A stretch of 64,000 nt of DNA from an uncultured Muriicola sp. (GCA_945786965.1 CALZFZ010000066.1:1-64000), one strand, 5' to 3'. Shown: positions 35,722 to 45,059, counted from the stretch's first letter. A program made the numbers and translations. The notes: generated by a model from the sequence alone, not told the origin.

Positions 35722-35749
35722 TAAATGTACCAAAAAAGATGAGAACCAA
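35722..35749 (-). promoter_or_regulatory. Candidate -33/-7 promoter for the propeller gene at 35694
   Basis: On the minus strand TTG (35749-35747) is followed after 17 bases by TACATTTA (35729-35722), one mismatch from TAnnTTTG. A start near 35715 gives a 21-base leader and excludes the longer in-frame start at 35781. Confidence 0.4.
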
Positions 35750-35893
35750 AAACGGCTAATTTCAAAGGTTCCAGTACACACAAACTATGGTATTTATGAT
35801 CTCCCTATTTTAATGAAATTGCAAATCCAATGGATGCTATTCTCGATAATAATATAATTTGTATCTTTTTAACTGCGGCCAACCTTTTGCCAA

Positions 35894-38098
35894 ATGAAAG
35901 AAATCAAAACCAGTACTTCTTTAAAAACTATTTTTCCTTTTTTCATTTCTCTACTCTTTGTGTTTGGCACTTCCTGTACCAAAGATAATTTCCTTACTTC
36001 CATTGACGCTAATCCTGATTTTAAATTCTGGTCCCATTATCTGGGCGATCCTGAACGGACGCATTATTCTGTTTTAAATGAAATCGACACCAGCAATGTA
36101 CACCTGCTCAAACCTGCGTGGCATTACGTTAGCGGGAATTTAGAACAAGGAAGAAACAGTCAGATACAAACAAATCCACTTATTATAGGAAATCAACTCT
36201 TGGGCGTGAACCCGCAAAATACGCTGTTCTCTGTAAATGCCGGCACCGGAGAACGGCTCTGGGAATTTACGCCAGACAATACAGATCAAACAGGGTTGGG
36301 TCTTAGCCGTGGATTATTAGCCTGGATGGGGAAAACAGCCGATAAAAGCAGGATATTTTATGCTTCGGGCTACAGGCTCTATGCCGTTGATTTAACTAAG
36401 GGAAAGTTAATTTCCTCTTTTGGCGATAATGGCAGTATCGATCTCCGACAGGGGTTAGGTAGAGACCCTGAGAGAGTTCCTATCGTATTAACAACACCAG
36501 GGGTTGTTTACAAAGATCTGATGATTTTGGGGTCTAGAACATCCGAATCTCCGGGAGCCGCCCCCGGTCATATTCGGGCCTATAATGTGCATACCGGAGC
36601 CATGGAATGGATCTTTCACACCATCCCACAGCCCGGGGAATTTGGCTATGATACCTGGCCTAACGAAGCCTATAAAAAAACTGGAGGTGCAAATAACTGG
36701 GCAGGGATGGCATTGGACGAAGACAGGGGCATTGTATATGTCCCTACTGGCTCGGCCGCCTTTGATTGGTACGGTGGCGACCGAATTGGCGATAATTTAT
36801 TTGCCAATACACTACTGGCTTTGAATGCACAAACAGGCGAACGTATTTGGCATTTTCAAATGGTAAGGCACGACCTTTGGGATCGTGATTTACCTGCTCC
36901 ACCCAATTTATTTTATATGGAGCGCGATGGTAAGCGTATCCCTGCAGTAGCTCAAATTACCAAGAGCGGACATGTGTATGTTTTTAATCGGGTTACCGGG
37001 GAGCCTCTGTTCCCTTTGGAAGAAAAGGTCTACCCCAGTACTCCTCTGGAAGGCGATTTGGCGGCCAGCAGGCAGACACTCCCTGTAATACCAACCCCAT
37101 TTGCCAAGCAACTATTAAAAGAAGAAGATTTGTATGCCCCGAATCAACCTGCTTTTGTGGATGATTTTATTGATAAGGGCCAGAATATCTTTCCTCCTAC
37201 CGTACGCGAGAAGTTAGCACAGGTAACTTCCAATGGGCAGTTTATTCCGATAGATACCAGAGGTGTTATTTTGTATCCCGGTGCCGATGGTGGTGGCGAA
37301 TGGGGGGGTGCAGCAATGGATCCCAGAAATGGGGTTATGTATGTAAACGGGAATGAAATGGCGTGGATCGTTAGAATGGCAAAGGTGGGAGAAAAAGATG
37401 GTAAACCACTGGGTAAAGGAGAGACACTTACTCAAATTCACTGTGTTCGATGCCATGGTGGCAATTTGCAAGGTCTGGGTGTAATCCCTGAATTAAAGAC
37501 CGTAAAATCACGCTTATCATCTAAGGAGATACAGAATGTGATATCAAAAGGAAAAGGGGCTATGCCGGGACAGCCTAATTTAAGTGATGATGAAGTACAA
37601 AAGATTACGGAATTTCTTTTGGGTGTTGAAAAAAAGGAAGAAGAAGATCACAGGGCACAGCCAACCTTGGGCAGCCAATACGCCATGGTGGGTTTTGGCC
37701 GTTTTAAGGATGACAGGGGCTATCCTGTAATGAAACCGCCCTGGGGAACACTTAACGCTATTGATCTGAATACGGGCGATTACTTGTGGCAGATTCCCTT
37801 GGGGCATGAAGAGAGCCTTAAGGACCCTGATTACCCTGTGACGGGTACAGAGAATTATGGAGGACCTGTCATTACAGCTGGGGGTGTTTTGTTCATTGCA
37901 GCGACCAAAGATGAAAAGTTCAGGGCCTTTAATTTGAAAACGGGAGAACTGCTCTGGGAAACTAACCTCCCTGCAGGAGGCTATGCTACACCGGCAACCT
38001 ATGAAATAAATGGAAAGCAATACGTGGTTATTGCCTGCGGAGGCGGTAAAATGGGTACGAAACCAGGAGCCTCTTATATTGCTTATGCGTTGCCTTAA
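35894..38098 (+). CDS. PQQ-dependent dehydrogenase-type lipoprotein with inserted cytochrome c domain
   Basis: The 734-residue protein has a lipoprotein signal (hydrophobic 11-25, FGTSC with C28), so it is a lipid-anchored periplasmic protein. The body is an eight-bladed quinoprotein propeller: LNAQTGERIWHFQMVRHDLWDRDLPAPP, GGGEWGGAAMDP, and C-terminal ENYGGPVITAGGVLFIAATKD, as in glucose dehydrogenase-type enzymes. A cytochrome c domain is inserted at about 505-580, with C517-x2-C520-H521 and M557 in AMPGQ as haem ligands. It would oxidise a sugar or alcohol and pass electrons through its own haem. No PQQ synthesis gene is in the window, so the cofactor would have to come from elsewhere. The substrate is unknown. 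Confidence 0.9.
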   Translation: MKEIKTSTSLKTIFPFFISLLFVFGTSCTKDNFLTSIDANPDFKFWSHYLGDPERTHYSVLNEIDTSNVHLLKPAWHYVSGNLEQGRNSQIQTNPLIIGNQLLGVNPQNTLFSVNAGTGERLWEFTPDNTDQTGLGLSRGLLAWMGKTADKSRIFYASGYRLYAVDLTKGKLISSFGDNGSIDLRQGLGRDPERVPIVLTTPGVVYKDLMILGSRTSESPGAAPGHIRAYNVHTGAMEWIFHTIPQPGEFGYDTWPNEAYKKTGGANNWAGMALDEDRGIVYVPTGSAAFDWYGGDRIGDNLFANTLLALNAQTGERIWHFQMVRHDLWDRDLPAPPNLFYMERDGKRIPAVAQITKSGHVYVFNRVTGEPLFPLEEKVYPSTPLEGDLAASRQTLPVIPTPFAKQLLKEEDLYAPNQPAFVDDFIDKGQNIFPPTVREKLAQVTSNGQFIPIDTRGVILYPGADGGGEWGGAAMDPRNGVMYVNGNEMAWIVRMAKVGEKDGKPLGKGETLTQIHCVRCHGGNLQGLGVIPELKTVKSRLSSKEIQNVISKGKGAMPGQPNLSDDEVQKITEFLLGVEKKEEEDHRAQPTLGSQYAMVGFGRFKDDRGYPVMKPPWGTLNAIDLNTGDYLWQIPLGHEESLKDPDYPVTGTENYGGPVITAGGVLFIAATKDEKFRAFNLKTGELLWETNLPAGGYATPATYEINGKQYVVIACGGGKMGTKPGASYIAYALP

Positions 38099-38148
38099 AA
38101 ATAGCACCAATATGAGGTATTGGATTTGCCCACTAAACAACTATTTGT

Positions 38149-38511
38149 ATGAAAAAAAAATTCAACTGGCTCAAATTTTTCTATACCCTAGGGGTGATAC
38201 TCTTCCTAATAGGTACGCTGGACCCTTTAGAAGGAAGTGTATTGATTGCCCTTGGCAGTATGGTCCTGGTTGCGGCATCCCGGTATAAAAAAGACAGACA
38301 TTATAAGGCCTTTCGAATACATGCAATGTTAATTATAATTGGAGTCTTTTTCTTGTTTTATTTTTCCTCTTTAGGAGGATTTGGTGGCACTTCGAGCCTT
38401 TCGTGGTGGTGGGGCATATTGATCATTCCGTATCCGCTTGGGTGGTTAATGAATGTAATTTTACTACTTAAAAGGGCGTTTTATAAGAACAAAGGAATTG
38501 GAGATCCATAG
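38149..38511 (+). CDS. Small integral membrane protein, unknown
   Basis: The 120-residue protein has four hydrophobic segments (about residues 9-24, 28-43, 57-75, 85-108) with positive ends (KKKF at the N-terminus, KRAFYKNK at the C-terminus). The middle has a Gly/Ser/Trp-rich loop (LGGFGGTSSLSWWWG). It lies 50 bases after the PQQ-type gene on the same strand and may share its message. No family is recognised. Confidence 0.6.
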   Translation: MKKKFNWLKFFYTLGVILFLIGTLDPLEGSVLIALGSMVLVAASRYKKDRHYKAFRIHAMLIIIGVFFLFYFSSLGGFGGTSSLSWWWGILIIPYPLGWLMNVILLLKRAFYKNKGIGDP

Positions 38512-38514
38512 GCA

Positions 38515-38546
38515 ATAAAAAAGCTTTAGGAATTCACCTAAAACTT
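38515..38546 (-). terminator. Terminator for the lipoprotein gene at 38605
   Basis: AAGCTTTAGG (38521-38530) pairs with CCTAAAACTT (38537-38546), with one G-U on the minus strand, and TTTTTATTG follows there. It may also end the plus-strand transcript of the small membrane protein. Confidence 0.55.
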
Positions 38547-38604
38547 TTACAACACTAATTCTATTTGCTTCTAATTATGGCTGCTTTTAACTGAGCCAAC
38601 TATT

Positions 38605-39102
38605 TTAAGAACGATCAGTATCAAAAGCCCGAGCAAAATTAACCGCTGTCTCCTGGTACTCTTTACTATCAGCAGCCAGCAATAACAAGCCAATCAGGAC
38701 AATCCTGGGGTCATTTGCATCACCAAATTCTTCAGTTAACACCTCCTCTTCAATATCATAGGTCCGAAGTAACTCCTTGGTTCCGTTCACCAAGGGCATC
38801 ATGGCCCTTTGGGTCTCTTCCGTTACTCGTTCACTAAAGTTACCATCTATGATGTCATTCTTGTTTAGACCAGAATAATGTTCTTCCACTAAATTCCGGA
38901 TTTTTGGCGTGGTCTCCTTTACGAGGCGTTCAAACTTGTTTATGGCTTCCTGTTGTTCCAAGTATTTAAACTCCTCATTTTCCTTTTGACAGGCATGAAA
39001 TGCCATTCCTCCCAGCAGTACCAAAAACTTAATGGCGAAAATGGCGGCCAATCCTTTGGCCAGGCGTTTCGCCGATCGATTCATTGTCCTTAATTTTAAC
39101 AT
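38605..39102 (-). CDS. Hypothetical lipoprotein-like helical protein
   Basis: The 165-residue protein has a basic N-terminus (KLRTMNRSAKRLAKG), a hydrophobic segment (residues 18-34) and AFHAC (C38) as a possible lipobox, then an acidic helical part (EFKYLEQQEAINKFERLVKETTPKI). The seventh codon, Met, could be the true start. The tail (IVLIGLLLLAADSKEYQETAVNFARAFD) is amphipathic. It is a single gene with a terminator behind it; about 170 bases with no other feature separate it from the MATE gene. I do not recognise it. Confidence 0.6.
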   Translation of the reverse strand: MLKLRTMNRSAKRLAKGLAAIFAIKFLVLLGGMAFHACQKENEEFKYLEQQEAINKFERLVKETTPKIRNLVEEHYSGLNKNDIIDGNFSERVTEETQRAMMPLVNGTKELLRTYDIEEEVLTEEFGDANDPRIVLIGLLLLAADSKEYQETAVNFARAFDTDRS

Positions 39103-39273
39103 CTTTCATGTGTTTTAATGTTTAACAAACTATTTAATTATGACACATACTATGCGCTAAGTATTGAAAACAATATAGAGGCGCTTTCCGTAACCACCTT
39201 GCAGGCGCAGCCAAGAGTTTTCAAACCTTAGTTCACGAAATAATAAATAAGGACTAAATTGAAATGAATTGAA

Positions 39274-40665
39274 TTATTCTGCTGTAGTGGCCCGCAACGA
39301 AGTTTTAACTTCTTTTCGTAAATAATAGCCAGTAACGATGGTAGACAGGGTATCTGCTATAGGAAAGGACAGCCAAACTCCCAGTTCCCCCAAATAGAAA
39401 GGTAAAATAAGGATCAGCGGGATAAAGAAAAATCCCTGTCGAGTAAGGGTTAGTAATAGGGCAGGTATCGCCTTACCCACTGCCTGGAAATAGGCTGCGC
39501 CAATTAGTTGTATGGCAATGATCGGGGTAGCTGCAAAAACCCAGCGCATTGCAGCTGGCGTATTGTTGAGTACAAAGAGGTTTCTCGCTAATTCGTCGGC
39601 CGGCATATCTGCCCGGCTGCTTAAGAACAAGCCTGTAATTTCCGCAGGAAAAACCATGAGAACAACAAATACTAGGGTTGCAACAAAAGCGGCATATTTT
39701 ATGGCGGTGTTAATAGCTTCCCTAACTCGTTGGTATTTCCTGGATCCATAATTATACCCAGCAATAGGTAAAAACCCCTGGGTGACCCCAAATACGGGGA
39801 ATAAGGCAAACATAAGCATACGCCCTATAATTGCATAAACAGCTACCATAGATTCCCCACCCAGATCGAATAATATGTTGTTCATTAAAAGATAGGTAAT
39901 ACTGGTTACAGCCTGTCGAGAGAGGGTCACAAAACCCAGAGAACTGATTTCCTTGAGAATCGGAAGGTGTAATCTAAAATGAGGAAGTTTAATTTTAAGC
40001 TCCGAATTTTTTGAAAGGAAAAAATAAAAGATGTATCCAAAACATAACAGGTACCCGCCCGTTGTAGCCCAGGCCGCTCCTTCCATACCCCAGTCGAACA
40101 CATAAATAAAAAGATAGTCCATTACCAGGTTTCCTATCGATGGGATGATCATTGCGATCATGGCAAATTTAGGTTTGCCCTCTGCCCTAATCACGGTATT
40201 CCCCATCATACACAATGCTAAAAAGGGGACCCCGTATAAAACGATTGTGTAATAAATTTTTGCCGGGTCAAAAATAGCCCCTTTACCTCCAAAGGCAGGG
40301 ATAAGGCTATTTGCATAATAGAGGCCCAATACCACCATGGTAATGGTCACCAGCAACGTAAATGTAATCTGATTCCCAAAGGTTGTAAGTGCCTTCTCTG
40401 GATTATCAGCCCCCAAAGCACGGGAAATGATACTGCTACCCCCAATGCCAATGGCCATGCCCAGTGCCGCAATAAAAAATGATACCGGCAAAACCACATT
40501 GATCGCTGCAATGGCGATAGATCCTATCCAATTCCCTACAAAGATCGTGTCGACCAAAATGTTGAGCGACATGACAAGGATGCCGATGGATGCGGGTACT
40601 GCTTGTTTAATCAGGAGTCTCCCAATGGCTTCTGTTCCTAACTCATCTGAAGAGACTGTGGCCAT
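39274..40665 (-). CDS. MATE family efflux transporter
   Basis: The 463-residue protein has 12 predicted helices, with the MATE pattern: LLIKQAVPASIGILVMSLNILVDTIFVGNWIG at the start and GADNPEKA in the first half, repeated as SRKYQRVREAIN in the second. It exports cationic compounds using Na+ or H+. The frame opens at 40695, but the ATG at 40665 overlaps the hemH stop by one base (TAATG) and gives the usual MATE N-terminus, so I chose it. Coupling to hemH suggests a shared function, perhaps export of porphyrins or a related toxic compound; this is inference. Confidence 0.9.
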   Translation of the reverse strand: MATVSSDELGTEAIGRLLIKQAVPASIGILVMSLNILVDTIFVGNWIGSIAIAAINVVLPVSFFIAALGMAIGIGGSSIISRALGADNPEKALTTFGNQITFTLLVTITMVVLGLYYANSLIPAFGGKGAIFDPAKIYYTIVLYGVPFLALCMMGNTVIRAEGKPKFAMIAMIIPSIGNLVMDYLFIYVFDWGMEGAAWATTGGYLLCFGYIFYFFLSKNSELKIKLPHFRLHLPILKEISSLGFVTLSRQAVTSITYLLMNNILFDLGGESMVAVYAIIGRMLMFALFPVFGVTQGFLPIAGYNYGSRKYQRVREAINTAIKYAAFVATLVFVVLMVFPAEITGLFLSSRADMPADELARNLFVLNNTPAAMRWVFAATPIIAIQLIGAAYFQAVGKAIPALLLTLTRQGFFFIPLILILPFYLGELGVWLSFPIADTLSTIVTGYYLRKEVKTSLRATTAE

Positions 40666-41696
40666 TAAACGGGAAGTAATTCTTTCAGTTGCCAATCCTT
40701 AATCCAGCTAGCCATCAAGGCTACCCATGCGTCATTGTCATTTAAACAAGGTATGTGTTTGTATTGTTCGCCCCCAGCTTCTTCGAACTGTTCCTGACCT
40801 TCCATGGCAATTTCTTCTAAAGTTTCCAGGCAATCACTTACAAATGCGGGTGTTATCACTACAAGGTTTTTCTTTCCCTCTTTGGCTAGGCGTTCAAATT
40901 CATAATCTGTATAGGGTTTTAACCACGGATCCCCGGCCAATCGGGATTGAAATGAAGAGCTTACTTTGTCCTCAGGCAGCTGCAAACTGTTCTTTACCAA
41001 TTCGGTAGTATCATAACACTGGTGCCTGTAGCAGGTATGGTGCGCTACTGAATTTATTTGACAACAACTCCCATCTATCTTGCAATGAAAACGGGTTGGG
41101 TCCGATTTTCGAATATGACGTTCTGGTATGCCGTGATACGAAAACAAGATATGGTCATAGTCAAATCCTTTTAATCCTTCAGCAATACTATCGGATAGTA
41201 CTTTTATATACTCTTTGTTCTTATAAAAAGCAGGCATTGTAGTAACCTGCATTTCGGGAAAATTGTCCTGTTGCTCTTTCAGCACTTTTACCACTACCGT
41301 TTCATACGAGGACATTGCATAGTGAGGGTATAAAGGCACTAGTAATACCTCATCTACTCCCTTGTTCTTAAGTTGTTGTAGCGCATTTTTTATGGTCATA
41401 GATCCATACCGCATTCCAAGAGCAACTGGCAATTCGGTATGTTTTTGCACCTTGGTGGCAAAGCGTTCGGAAATAACAATAAGCGGAGACCCTTCTTCCC
41501 ACCATATTTTCTTGTAAGCCTTGGCAGATCTTTTGGGACGCGTTTGTAGAATGATCCCTCGAACCAAAAGATTACGGAATATTTTGGGAACATCGATCAC
41601 CCGTTCATCCATTAAAAATTCATCTAAATATGGCTTTACATCTTTTGCAGTAGGACTGTCCGGAGACCCCAGGTTTACCAATAATACTCCTTTCAC
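40665..41696 (-). CDS. hemH: Ferrochelatase
   Basis: The 343-residue enzyme inserts Fe2+ into protoporphyrin IX as the last step of protohaem synthesis. SYHGIPERH has the catalytic H188, and ETLEEIAMEG the conserved glutamates (about 291-295). N-terminal GVLLVNLGSPDSP and the FLMDERVIDVP loop are family-typical. A cysteine-rich insert holds C205, C211, C212, C222 and C227 (between DPTRFH and CYDTT); in some bacterial ferrochelatases internal cysteines bind a 2Fe-2S cluster. It is first in a pair with the MATE gene (TAATG overlap). A TATTTTTG -7 element lies just upstream. Confidence 0.96.
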   Translation of the reverse strand: MKGVLLVNLGSPDSPTAKDVKPYLDEFLMDERVIDVPKIFRNLLVRGIILQTRPKRSAKAYKKIWWEEGSPLIVISERFATKVQKHTELPVALGMRYGSMTIKNALQQLKNKGVDEVLLVPLYPHYAMSSYETVVVKVLKEQQDNFPEMQVTTMPAFYKNKEYIKVLSDSIAEGLKGFDYDHILFSYHGIPERHIRKSDPTRFHCKIDGSCCQINSVAHHTCYRHQCYDTTELVKNSLQLPEDKVSSSFQSRLAGDPWLKPYTDYEFERLAKEGKKNLVVITPAFVSDCLETLEEIAMEGQEQFEEAGGEQYKHIPCLNDNDAWVALMASWIKDWQLKELLPV

Positions 41697-41716
41697 AATG
41701 CTATTTTTTTAAGTCC

Positions 41717-41724
41717 CAAAAATA
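41717..41724 (-). promoter_or_regulatory. Candidate -7 promoter element for hemH
   Basis: On the minus strand TATTTTTG matches TAnnTTTG exactly, 20 bases before the hemH ATG. A TTG lies upstream but 25 bases away, longer than the usual spacing. Confidence 0.42.
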
Positions 41725-41863
41725 CTATTTGTAAGCTAACCTAGGGCTACAACTCACCAATACTTTTTTTATGCCTTTATAGAGATTCCTAATTTTACAT
41801 GGAATTCACATCTTTGTTCCGTATTTTAACACCCGGCCATAAACTAAACTCGCAATAGTCAAG

Positions 41864-42949
41864 ATGATAGAAGACCTATTAAAAAATCCAGCTAACAAGT
41901 CCATGCTCTTTGTTTTCGGAGGCCTTTTTTTAATAATAGTGGCCTATATCATTACGGTTCGGATTTTGAGCCATTTCGGAAAAAATCCTGATTATTTAAT
42001 TCCGCCAGAAACTGTAAAAAAAATTTCCATACCTCTCTTTTTGATCTTCTTTTCTTTTCTGTTACGAATTAAATCGCTGAGCGATCTAATGGGCCTTGAA
42101 GATTATCTGTACTGGTTTAGAAAAGCTGGTACCCTATTATTAATTTTTTCCTGTACATGGTTATTGATCAAGAGCATCAAATTGATAAAACTACTGGTTA
42201 TAAGAAACTACGATGTACATGCCGATGATAATCTTAAAGCACGTAAGGTATATACACAGTTTACTATCCTGGAACACATCTTTATTTTTATCCTTATAAT
42301 TCTGGCCCTGGGGATTGCCTTAATGAGTTTCGATGGGATTAAAGAAATCGGTGTCAGCATTTTTGCCTCTGCAGGAGTCGCAGGTATTATCTTGGGTATT
42401 TCGGCCCAAAAAATGATCGGTGCTATCCTGGCCGGAATACAAATCGCCATAGCCCAGCCAATAAAGATTGATGATGTAGTGGTGGTTGAAGGCGAATGGG
42501 GAAGGATAGAGCAAATAACCCTTACCTATGTTGTGATAGGCCTGTGGGACAAAAGGAACCTGGTAGTTCCCACTACTTATTTTATTGAGAACCCAATTCA
42601 GAACTGGACCAAAACATCATCGGATATCCTGGGTACCGTTTTGCTTTATACGGATTATAATGTTTCATTCGATGCATTGAGAGAGGAACTAACGCGGATC
42701 CTAACCAGTACTGAATTATGGGATGGTGAAACCAATGTTTTGCAGGTCACTAATTCTGCTGCCAGTCATGTTGAAATTAGGGCTTTGATGAGCGCAAAAG
42801 ACGCCCCAACGGCTTGGAATCTGAGGGTATTGGTAAGGGAAAAACTTATTACATTTTTACAAAAGAAATATCCGAAAAGTATTGCTCATACCAGGGTATA
42901 TTTAAAAAATGACATTGTTGCCGATAAAAATAGTAACACGCATCCGTGA
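41864..42949 (+). CDS. MscS-family mechanosensitive channel
   Basis: The 361-residue protein has N-terminal helices (residues 14-32, 50-68, 86-105, 135-155), then the pore helix and MscS beta domain (VSIFASAGVAGIILGISAQKMIGAILAGIQIAIAQP, in part), with IKIDDVVVVEGEWGRIEQIT after it. The C-terminal domain (LRVLVREKLITFLQKKYP) is the mixed alpha/beta cage. It is an inner-membrane pressure valve releasing solutes on osmotic downshift. It stands alone, with its start about 160 bases from the divergent hemH. Confidence 0.93.
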   Translation: MIEDLLKNPANKSMLFVFGGLFLIIVAYIITVRILSHFGKNPDYLIPPETVKKISIPLFLIFFSFLLRIKSLSDLMGLEDYLYWFRKAGTLLLIFSCTWLLIKSIKLIKLLVIRNYDVHADDNLKARKVYTQFTILEHIFIFILIILALGIALMSFDGIKEIGVSIFASAGVAGIILGISAQKMIGAILAGIQIAIAQPIKIDDVVVVEGEWGRIEQITLTYVVIGLWDKRNLVVPTTYFIENPIQNWTKTSSDILGTVLLYTDYNVSFDALREELTRILTSTELWDGETNVLQVTNSAASHVEIRALMSAKDAPTAWNLRVLVREKLITFLQKKYPKSIAHTRVYLKNDIVADKNSNTHP

Positions 42950-42982
42950 AATCCCTTGATTTGCTCTCTAAGATCTGGCATG

Positions 42983-42999
42983 GTCTATGTTCTATAGAC
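42983..42999. repeat. Short inverted repeat after the MscS gene
   Basis: GTCTAT (42983-42988) and ATAGAC (42994-42999) flank GTTCT, followed by ATCCCTTTTTATTG. It may be a weak terminator for the MscS gene. Confidence 0.3.
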
Positions 43000-43037
43000 A
43001 TCCCTTTTTATTGTAATTTCACAAGAATTTACAGCAC

Positions 43038-43883
43038 ATGAAATATTGTAGTGTTTTTCTTTTATTCGCTTTAATGGGCAATTTTGCTGCAGCTCAGAAT
43101 ATTGTATGTTCTGATTCTGATCAGCAAGCGATTGTTACAAAAATTAATACGATTCGTTCGTTAGAACAAGGTGATTTTGGTGAAACCCTCGTCCGTATTG
43201 GTAAAACCTTCATCGGCACCCCTTATGTAGCGCAAACCTTGGAAGTTGGCAACGTGGAATCTTTGGTGATTAATCTGCGTGGATTAGACTGTACCACTTT
43301 TGTTGAAAATGTGTTGGCCTTCACGCTGATAAACACGAAAGTGAATGCAACTTTCGATTCTTTTGTAAACACCCTTGAAGAAATTAGATACCGGGGCGGA
43401 AAGTTAAATGGCTATGCATCACGATTGCATTATTTTTCTGACTGGATCGCAGAAAATGAAAAAAAGGGACTGGTGAATGATGTAACGGCCGCCATTGGAG
43501 GAGCTAAAATTTCGAAAGAAATTAATTTTATGAGCAACCACAGAGGCTCTTATCCATTTTTAAGAGATGAGGAAAACTATTTGAAGATCAAAAGGACCGA
43601 AGACGCCCTCAATCAAAAATCATTTTACATCCTACACCAGGATCAAATTGAAAATAACGAACATCTTATAAATACTGGTGATATTATTGCTTTAACAACC
43701 TCCATTAGTGGCCTCGATATTACCCATACAGGGATCGCAACCAGGGAGGCAGACGGCAGAATTCATTTGCTGCATGCTTCGTCTTCAGGGCAGGTAGAAA
43801 TATCCGAATTGCCTCTAACCGATTACCTAAAAAATATAAAAAATAATACAGGGATTATGGTTGCAAGGCCTGTAGGTGAATAA
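43038..43883 (+). CDS. DUF1460 N-acetylmuramoyl-L-alanine amidase-like protein
   Basis: The 281-residue protein has a signal peptide (1-19, NFAAAQ). The family core has GTPYVAQTLE, then GLDCTTFVEN, where the cysteine is the likely nucleophile of an NlpC/P60-type papain-like fold, and LDITHTGIAT with the histidine partner. It has the length usual for DUF1460. It probably cleaves a peptide or amide bond in peptidoglycan in the periplasm; the precise bond is not known. It lies between MscS (same strand) and the convergent AraC gene. Confidence 0.9.
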   Translation: MKYCSVFLLFALMGNFAAAQNIVCSDSDQQAIVTKINTIRSLEQGDFGETLVRIGKTFIGTPYVAQTLEVGNVESLVINLRGLDCTTFVENVLAFTLINTKVNATFDSFVNTLEEIRYRGGKLNGYASRLHYFSDWIAENEKKGLVNDVTAAIGGAKISKEINFMSNHRGSYPFLRDEENYLKIKRTEDALNQKSFYILHQDQIENNEHLINTGDIIALTTSISGLDITHTGIATREADGRIHLLHASSSGQVEISELPLTDYLKNIKNNTGIMVARPVGE

Positions 43884-43984
43884 TTACTATTTCCTTCCTA
43901 AACAAAGGATTATCATACACTTCTTCGGTATAAATTAAACCAGTCTAAAAGGGACGGCCTCCGTCAAATTCATAGTGCCAGGCA

Positions 43985-44893
43985 TCAGGATTGAAATGTC
44001 TGGGACATTAAATACCTTTTAGGGGTGGTCCCGTATTTCTTCTTAAAAGCCGTAATGAAATGACTAGCCGTACTATACCCTACTCGCAGTCCTACCTCAT
44101 TTACATTATATTGATTCGATTCCAACATCTTGCGAGCGTACTCCATTTTGTAGTCAAATAAAAAACTATAGACCGAATCTCCATAGATCTGTTTAAACCC
44201 TTCCTTTAATTTCTTTAGACTTAACCCTATTTCTTCTGACAAAGCCGCAAGGGTTGGGGGCTCTGTCATTCGGGCTATGATGATATCTTTTGCCTGTCGA
44301 ATGCGTTTTACATTTTCCTCGTCGACCAGGAAGGGACATTGTTCCAGGGCAGCATCATCATTCTTATTAAAATATAAGGCCATTAATTCATACACCTTGC
44401 CTTTCAGATAGAGGTCTATAATGGAAGGATGTAAATTATAATTCATTATTTGACTTAAAACTACCGCAATAGCCGGGGATACAGGCTCCTGTGAATAATA
44501 CTTCTTCTCCTTGAATTCCGAATTTAAAAATGGAATATGTCCGGCTTGTTTGGAAAAAAGGGCATGAAATTTTTGAATGCTCATGATCAGGGAAAGCATC
44601 CAGGTATTTGAATTGATCTCGGTATTTAATGGTAGGTCTAACTGCGTATTATAAAGCAAAAGGGATTGCTCCTCCGGTACTTCCAAGGCGTAATTCCCCT
44701 CGTTAAATATAAATTTCGAACTCCCTTTCAGACAAAAGTGAAACTGTATGAACGAACTATCAATTTTACGCGTAACCTGCTGTTTATGAATACTTTCATT
44801 TTGAATTTTTAACACAAAAAATCCCGGTTCAACAAAAACTTCCTGATAAGAACCTTTAGCGATATTTTTTTTAATTCCATCCATTAAATACAA
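43985..44893 (-). CDS. AraC-family transcriptional regulator, divergent from hemA
   Basis: The 302-residue protein has an N-terminal ligand-sensing part (about 1-190), without an evident metabolite-binding signature, and a C-terminal pair of helix-turn-helix motifs (about 205-300): TLAALSEEIGLSLKKLKEGF, then VNEVGLRVGYSTASHFITAFKK, ending YGTTPKRYL. It is transcribed away from hemA across 185 bases. A regulator in this position commonly controls the adjacent operon, so control of haem synthesis is likely but inferred. No operator can be picked out. Confidence 0.9.
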   Translation of the reverse strand: MYLMDGIKKNIAKGSYQEVFVEPGFFVLKIQNESIHKQQVTRKIDSSFIQFHFCLKGSSKFIFNEGNYALEVPEEQSLLLYNTQLDLPLNTEINSNTWMLSLIMSIQKFHALFSKQAGHIPFLNSEFKEKKYYSQEPVSPAIAVVLSQIMNYNLHPSIIDLYLKGKVYELMALYFNKNDDAALEQCPFLVDEENVKRIRQAKDIIIARMTEPPTLAALSEEIGLSLKKLKEGFKQIYGDSVYSFLFDYKMEYARKMLESNQYNVNEVGLRVGYSTASHFITAFKKKYGTTPKRYLMSQTFQS

Positions 44894-45051
44894 TCTTTTT
44901 TATTTAGATATTCTTAATAATAATTTCATTCGCTGTTCAATTATCCCGTAAAATTAATAGTTTGAAGGATATAATCCTCAATTTAAGATGGAAAAAACTT
45001 ATAACGATACTTATTGTACCTCTAGCGTTATTTTCATTTCGCAGGAGCACC

Positions 45052-45059
45052 TATTTTTG
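45052..45059 (+). promoter_or_regulatory. Candidate -7 promoter element for the hem operon
   Basis: TATTTTTG is an exact TAnnTTTG match, 19 bases before the chosen hemA ATG (45079). A transcript from it would start near 45066 and excludes the longer in-frame hemA start at 44962. Confidence 0.45.

Noticed and set aside
35695-35781. 29-codon upstream extension of the propeller gene at 35694
   Set aside because: It would bury the signal peptide, and the promoter-like TTG-N17-TACATTTA lies inside it.
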